A stretch of DNA of 14,378 nucleotides from positions 1-14,378 of the forward strand of contig DATCVR010000238.1 of assembly GCA_036566745.1 (NCBI GenBank). Reading direction: 5' to 3'. A program made the position numbers and the translations under genes. Position 1 is the stretch's first letter. Every line of letters begins with the position of its first letter. Positions 13,894 to 14,378 of the stretch are shown piece by piece. The notes beneath the pieces are model-generated. The model was not told the DNA's origin, searched no databases, and was given only the letters and a program-made list of their open reading frames with translations. Source of the stretch: DATCVR01 sp036566745 (GTDB lineage: Bacteria > Actinomycetota > Actinomycetes > Jiangellales > Jiangellaceae).

Positions 13894-13913
13894 CCCAGCC
13901 TGACCAGGCGCGA

Positions 13914-13944
13914 TGTCGCCCGGCACGACAGGTGCCGGGCGACA
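13914..13944 (+). terminator. Terminator after tyrS
   Basis: A perfect 13-bp GC-rich stem (13914-13926 with 13932-13944, arm GTCGCCCGGCAC) closes a 5-base loop GACAG, 20 bases after the tyrS stop. There is no T-run, which is common for actinobacterial terminators. It ends 12 bases before the -35 box of the first rRNA promoter, so it probably insulates the rRNA operon. Confidence 0.85.
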
Positions 13945-13956
13945 CCACCGGTCGAT

Positions 13957-13985
13957 TTGACTCGGCCTCGGAGCGCCCGTAAGTT
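13957..13985 (+). promoter_or_regulatory. rRNA operon promoter P1 (TTGACT-17-TAAGTT)
   Basis: TTGACT at 13957-13962 and TAAGTT at 13980-13985 are 17 bases apart, close to the vegetative sigma consensus. The transcript should start near 13991. It faces the rRNA leader and no coding gene intervenes. Confidence 0.75.
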
Positions 13986-14041
13986 ACTCCACGGCTCGCA
14001 GGGAGCGGGACGCCGGAAACGGCGGCCGGCCCGGGTAGCCA

Positions 14042-14096
14042 CACCGTCTGGCACATCTCCTCGGGACGCTTCGCGTTCCGGGCACGGTGGCGCCAC
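14042..14096 (+). other. Structured segment between the two rRNA promoters
   Basis: CACCGT (14042-14047) pairs with ACGGTG (14084-14089). Enclosed is a hairpin GGGACGC/GCGTTCC (14063-14069 with 14073-14079, one G-U pair). The palindrome GTGGCGCCAC (14087-14096) follows. It would fold in P1 transcripts only. Its role is unknown; a pause, attenuator or processing site is possible. No ORF with coding character is present in 13945-14378. Confidence 0.4.
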
Positions 14097-14151
14097 ACGG
14101 CCCGAGGCAGCAGAGAAATCTGCCGCGGCGGATCCGAGGAAAATCGCGGAT

Positions 14152-14180
14152 TTGGCGCCGGGAAGCGAAAGTACTAAGGT
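14152..14180 (+). promoter_or_regulatory. rRNA operon promoter P2 (TTGGCG-17-TAAGGT)
   Basis: TTGGCG at 14152-14157 and TAAGGT at 14175-14180 are 17 bases apart. Spacing and -10 type match P1, 195 bases upstream. Start expected near 14186-14188. Tandem rRNA promoters are usual in actinobacteria. Confidence 0.7.
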
Positions 14181-14185
14181 TAAAC

Positions 14186-14378
14186 CAAGAACGAAGCGCC
14201 TCGCGAAGATCCTCTGAAAAGAGCGGAACGCGAGAGTGTCCGATCCTTGAGAACTCAACAGTGTGCCAAATAATTTGTCGATGCCAAATTGTTTTACCCC
14301 GTCGATGATGGCTGTTTCTGCTCCTGTTTGGGGGTGGGGGTGGTTGTTGTCGTGGGATTCCTTTGGTGATTGTGGTGG
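14186..14378 (+). other. 5' leader of a 16S rRNA precursor (16S gene not reached)
   Basis: The block TTGAGAACTCAACAGTGTGCC (14247-14267) is a recurrent element of actinobacterial pre-16S leaders and starts with the palindrome TTGAG-AA-CTCAA. TGCCAAAT is repeated at 14264-14271 and 14282-14289 (18-base period), and GTCGATG occurs twice, near 14277 and 14311. GGGATTCCTTTGG near 14354 resembles the segment where related leaders carry an antitermination or processing box. The mature 16S start is not in the window. Below about 14270 the DNA becomes T- and G-rich, unlike the coding regions. Confidence 0.7.

Noticed and set aside
14186..14378. 16S rRNA gene start
   Set aside because: The AGAGTTTGATCCTGGCTCAG region is not reached; only leader sequence is present.
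1..14378. CRISPR arrays, tRNA genes or prophage genes
   Set aside because: No regularly spaced repeats, no cloverleaf-like sequences and no phage-type proteins were seen on either strand.

Overview
The window comes from a high-GC Gram-positive bacterium (Actinomycetota). Codons end almost always in G or C, GTG starts are common, genes are joined by 4-base ATGA or GTGA overlaps, the arginine genes run in the order argJ-B-D-F-R-G-H, and an rRNA leader of actinobacterial appearance (with the block TTGAGAACTCAACAGTGTGCC) lies at the right end. The genus cannot be fixed, because the 16S gene itself lies beyond the window.

Region 1 (about 1-7527) is an arginine biosynthesis operon cut at its left edge: argJ (5' end missing), argB, argD, argF, the repressor argR, argG and argH. 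Together they recycle acetyl groups from ornithine to glutamate, make and phosphorylate N-acetylglutamate, form N-acetylornithine and ornithine, and carry ornithine through citrulline and argininosuccinate to arginine. Five consecutive junctions are 4-base start/stop overlaps. ArgG is the long, Escherichia coli-like form.

Region 2 (about 7528-8730) holds a DUF402/FomD-like protein and a 3-methyladenine DNA glycosylase (Mpg/AAG family), again joined by a GTGA overlap.

Region 3 (about 8731-12600) looks like an accessory block. It sits between mpg and tyrS, which are neighbours in Mycobacterium tuberculosis. It contains a MarR-type regulator, a 77-bp near-palindrome carrying a promoter and two nested operators, a tiny unrecognised Rossmann-like ORF, and an LLM-class flavin oxidoreductase. 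Converging on these is a two-gene minus-strand operon for a chorismate pyruvate-lyase-like protein and a PhzS-like FAD monooxygenase. The three inferred MarR sites share the pattern TTCGT-N3-ACGAA. The minus-strand pair suggests a short aromatic route (chorismate to a hydroxybenzoate to a hydroxylated product) that is not tied to ubiquinone, which actinobacteria do not make.

Region 4 (about 12540-14378) is tyrS with a hairpin leader and a strong downstream terminator, followed by two tandem rRNA promoters (TTGACT-17-TAAGTT and TTGGCG-17-TAAGGT) and the untranslated leader of a ribosomal RNA operon. Neither the 16S gene nor any tRNA is reached.
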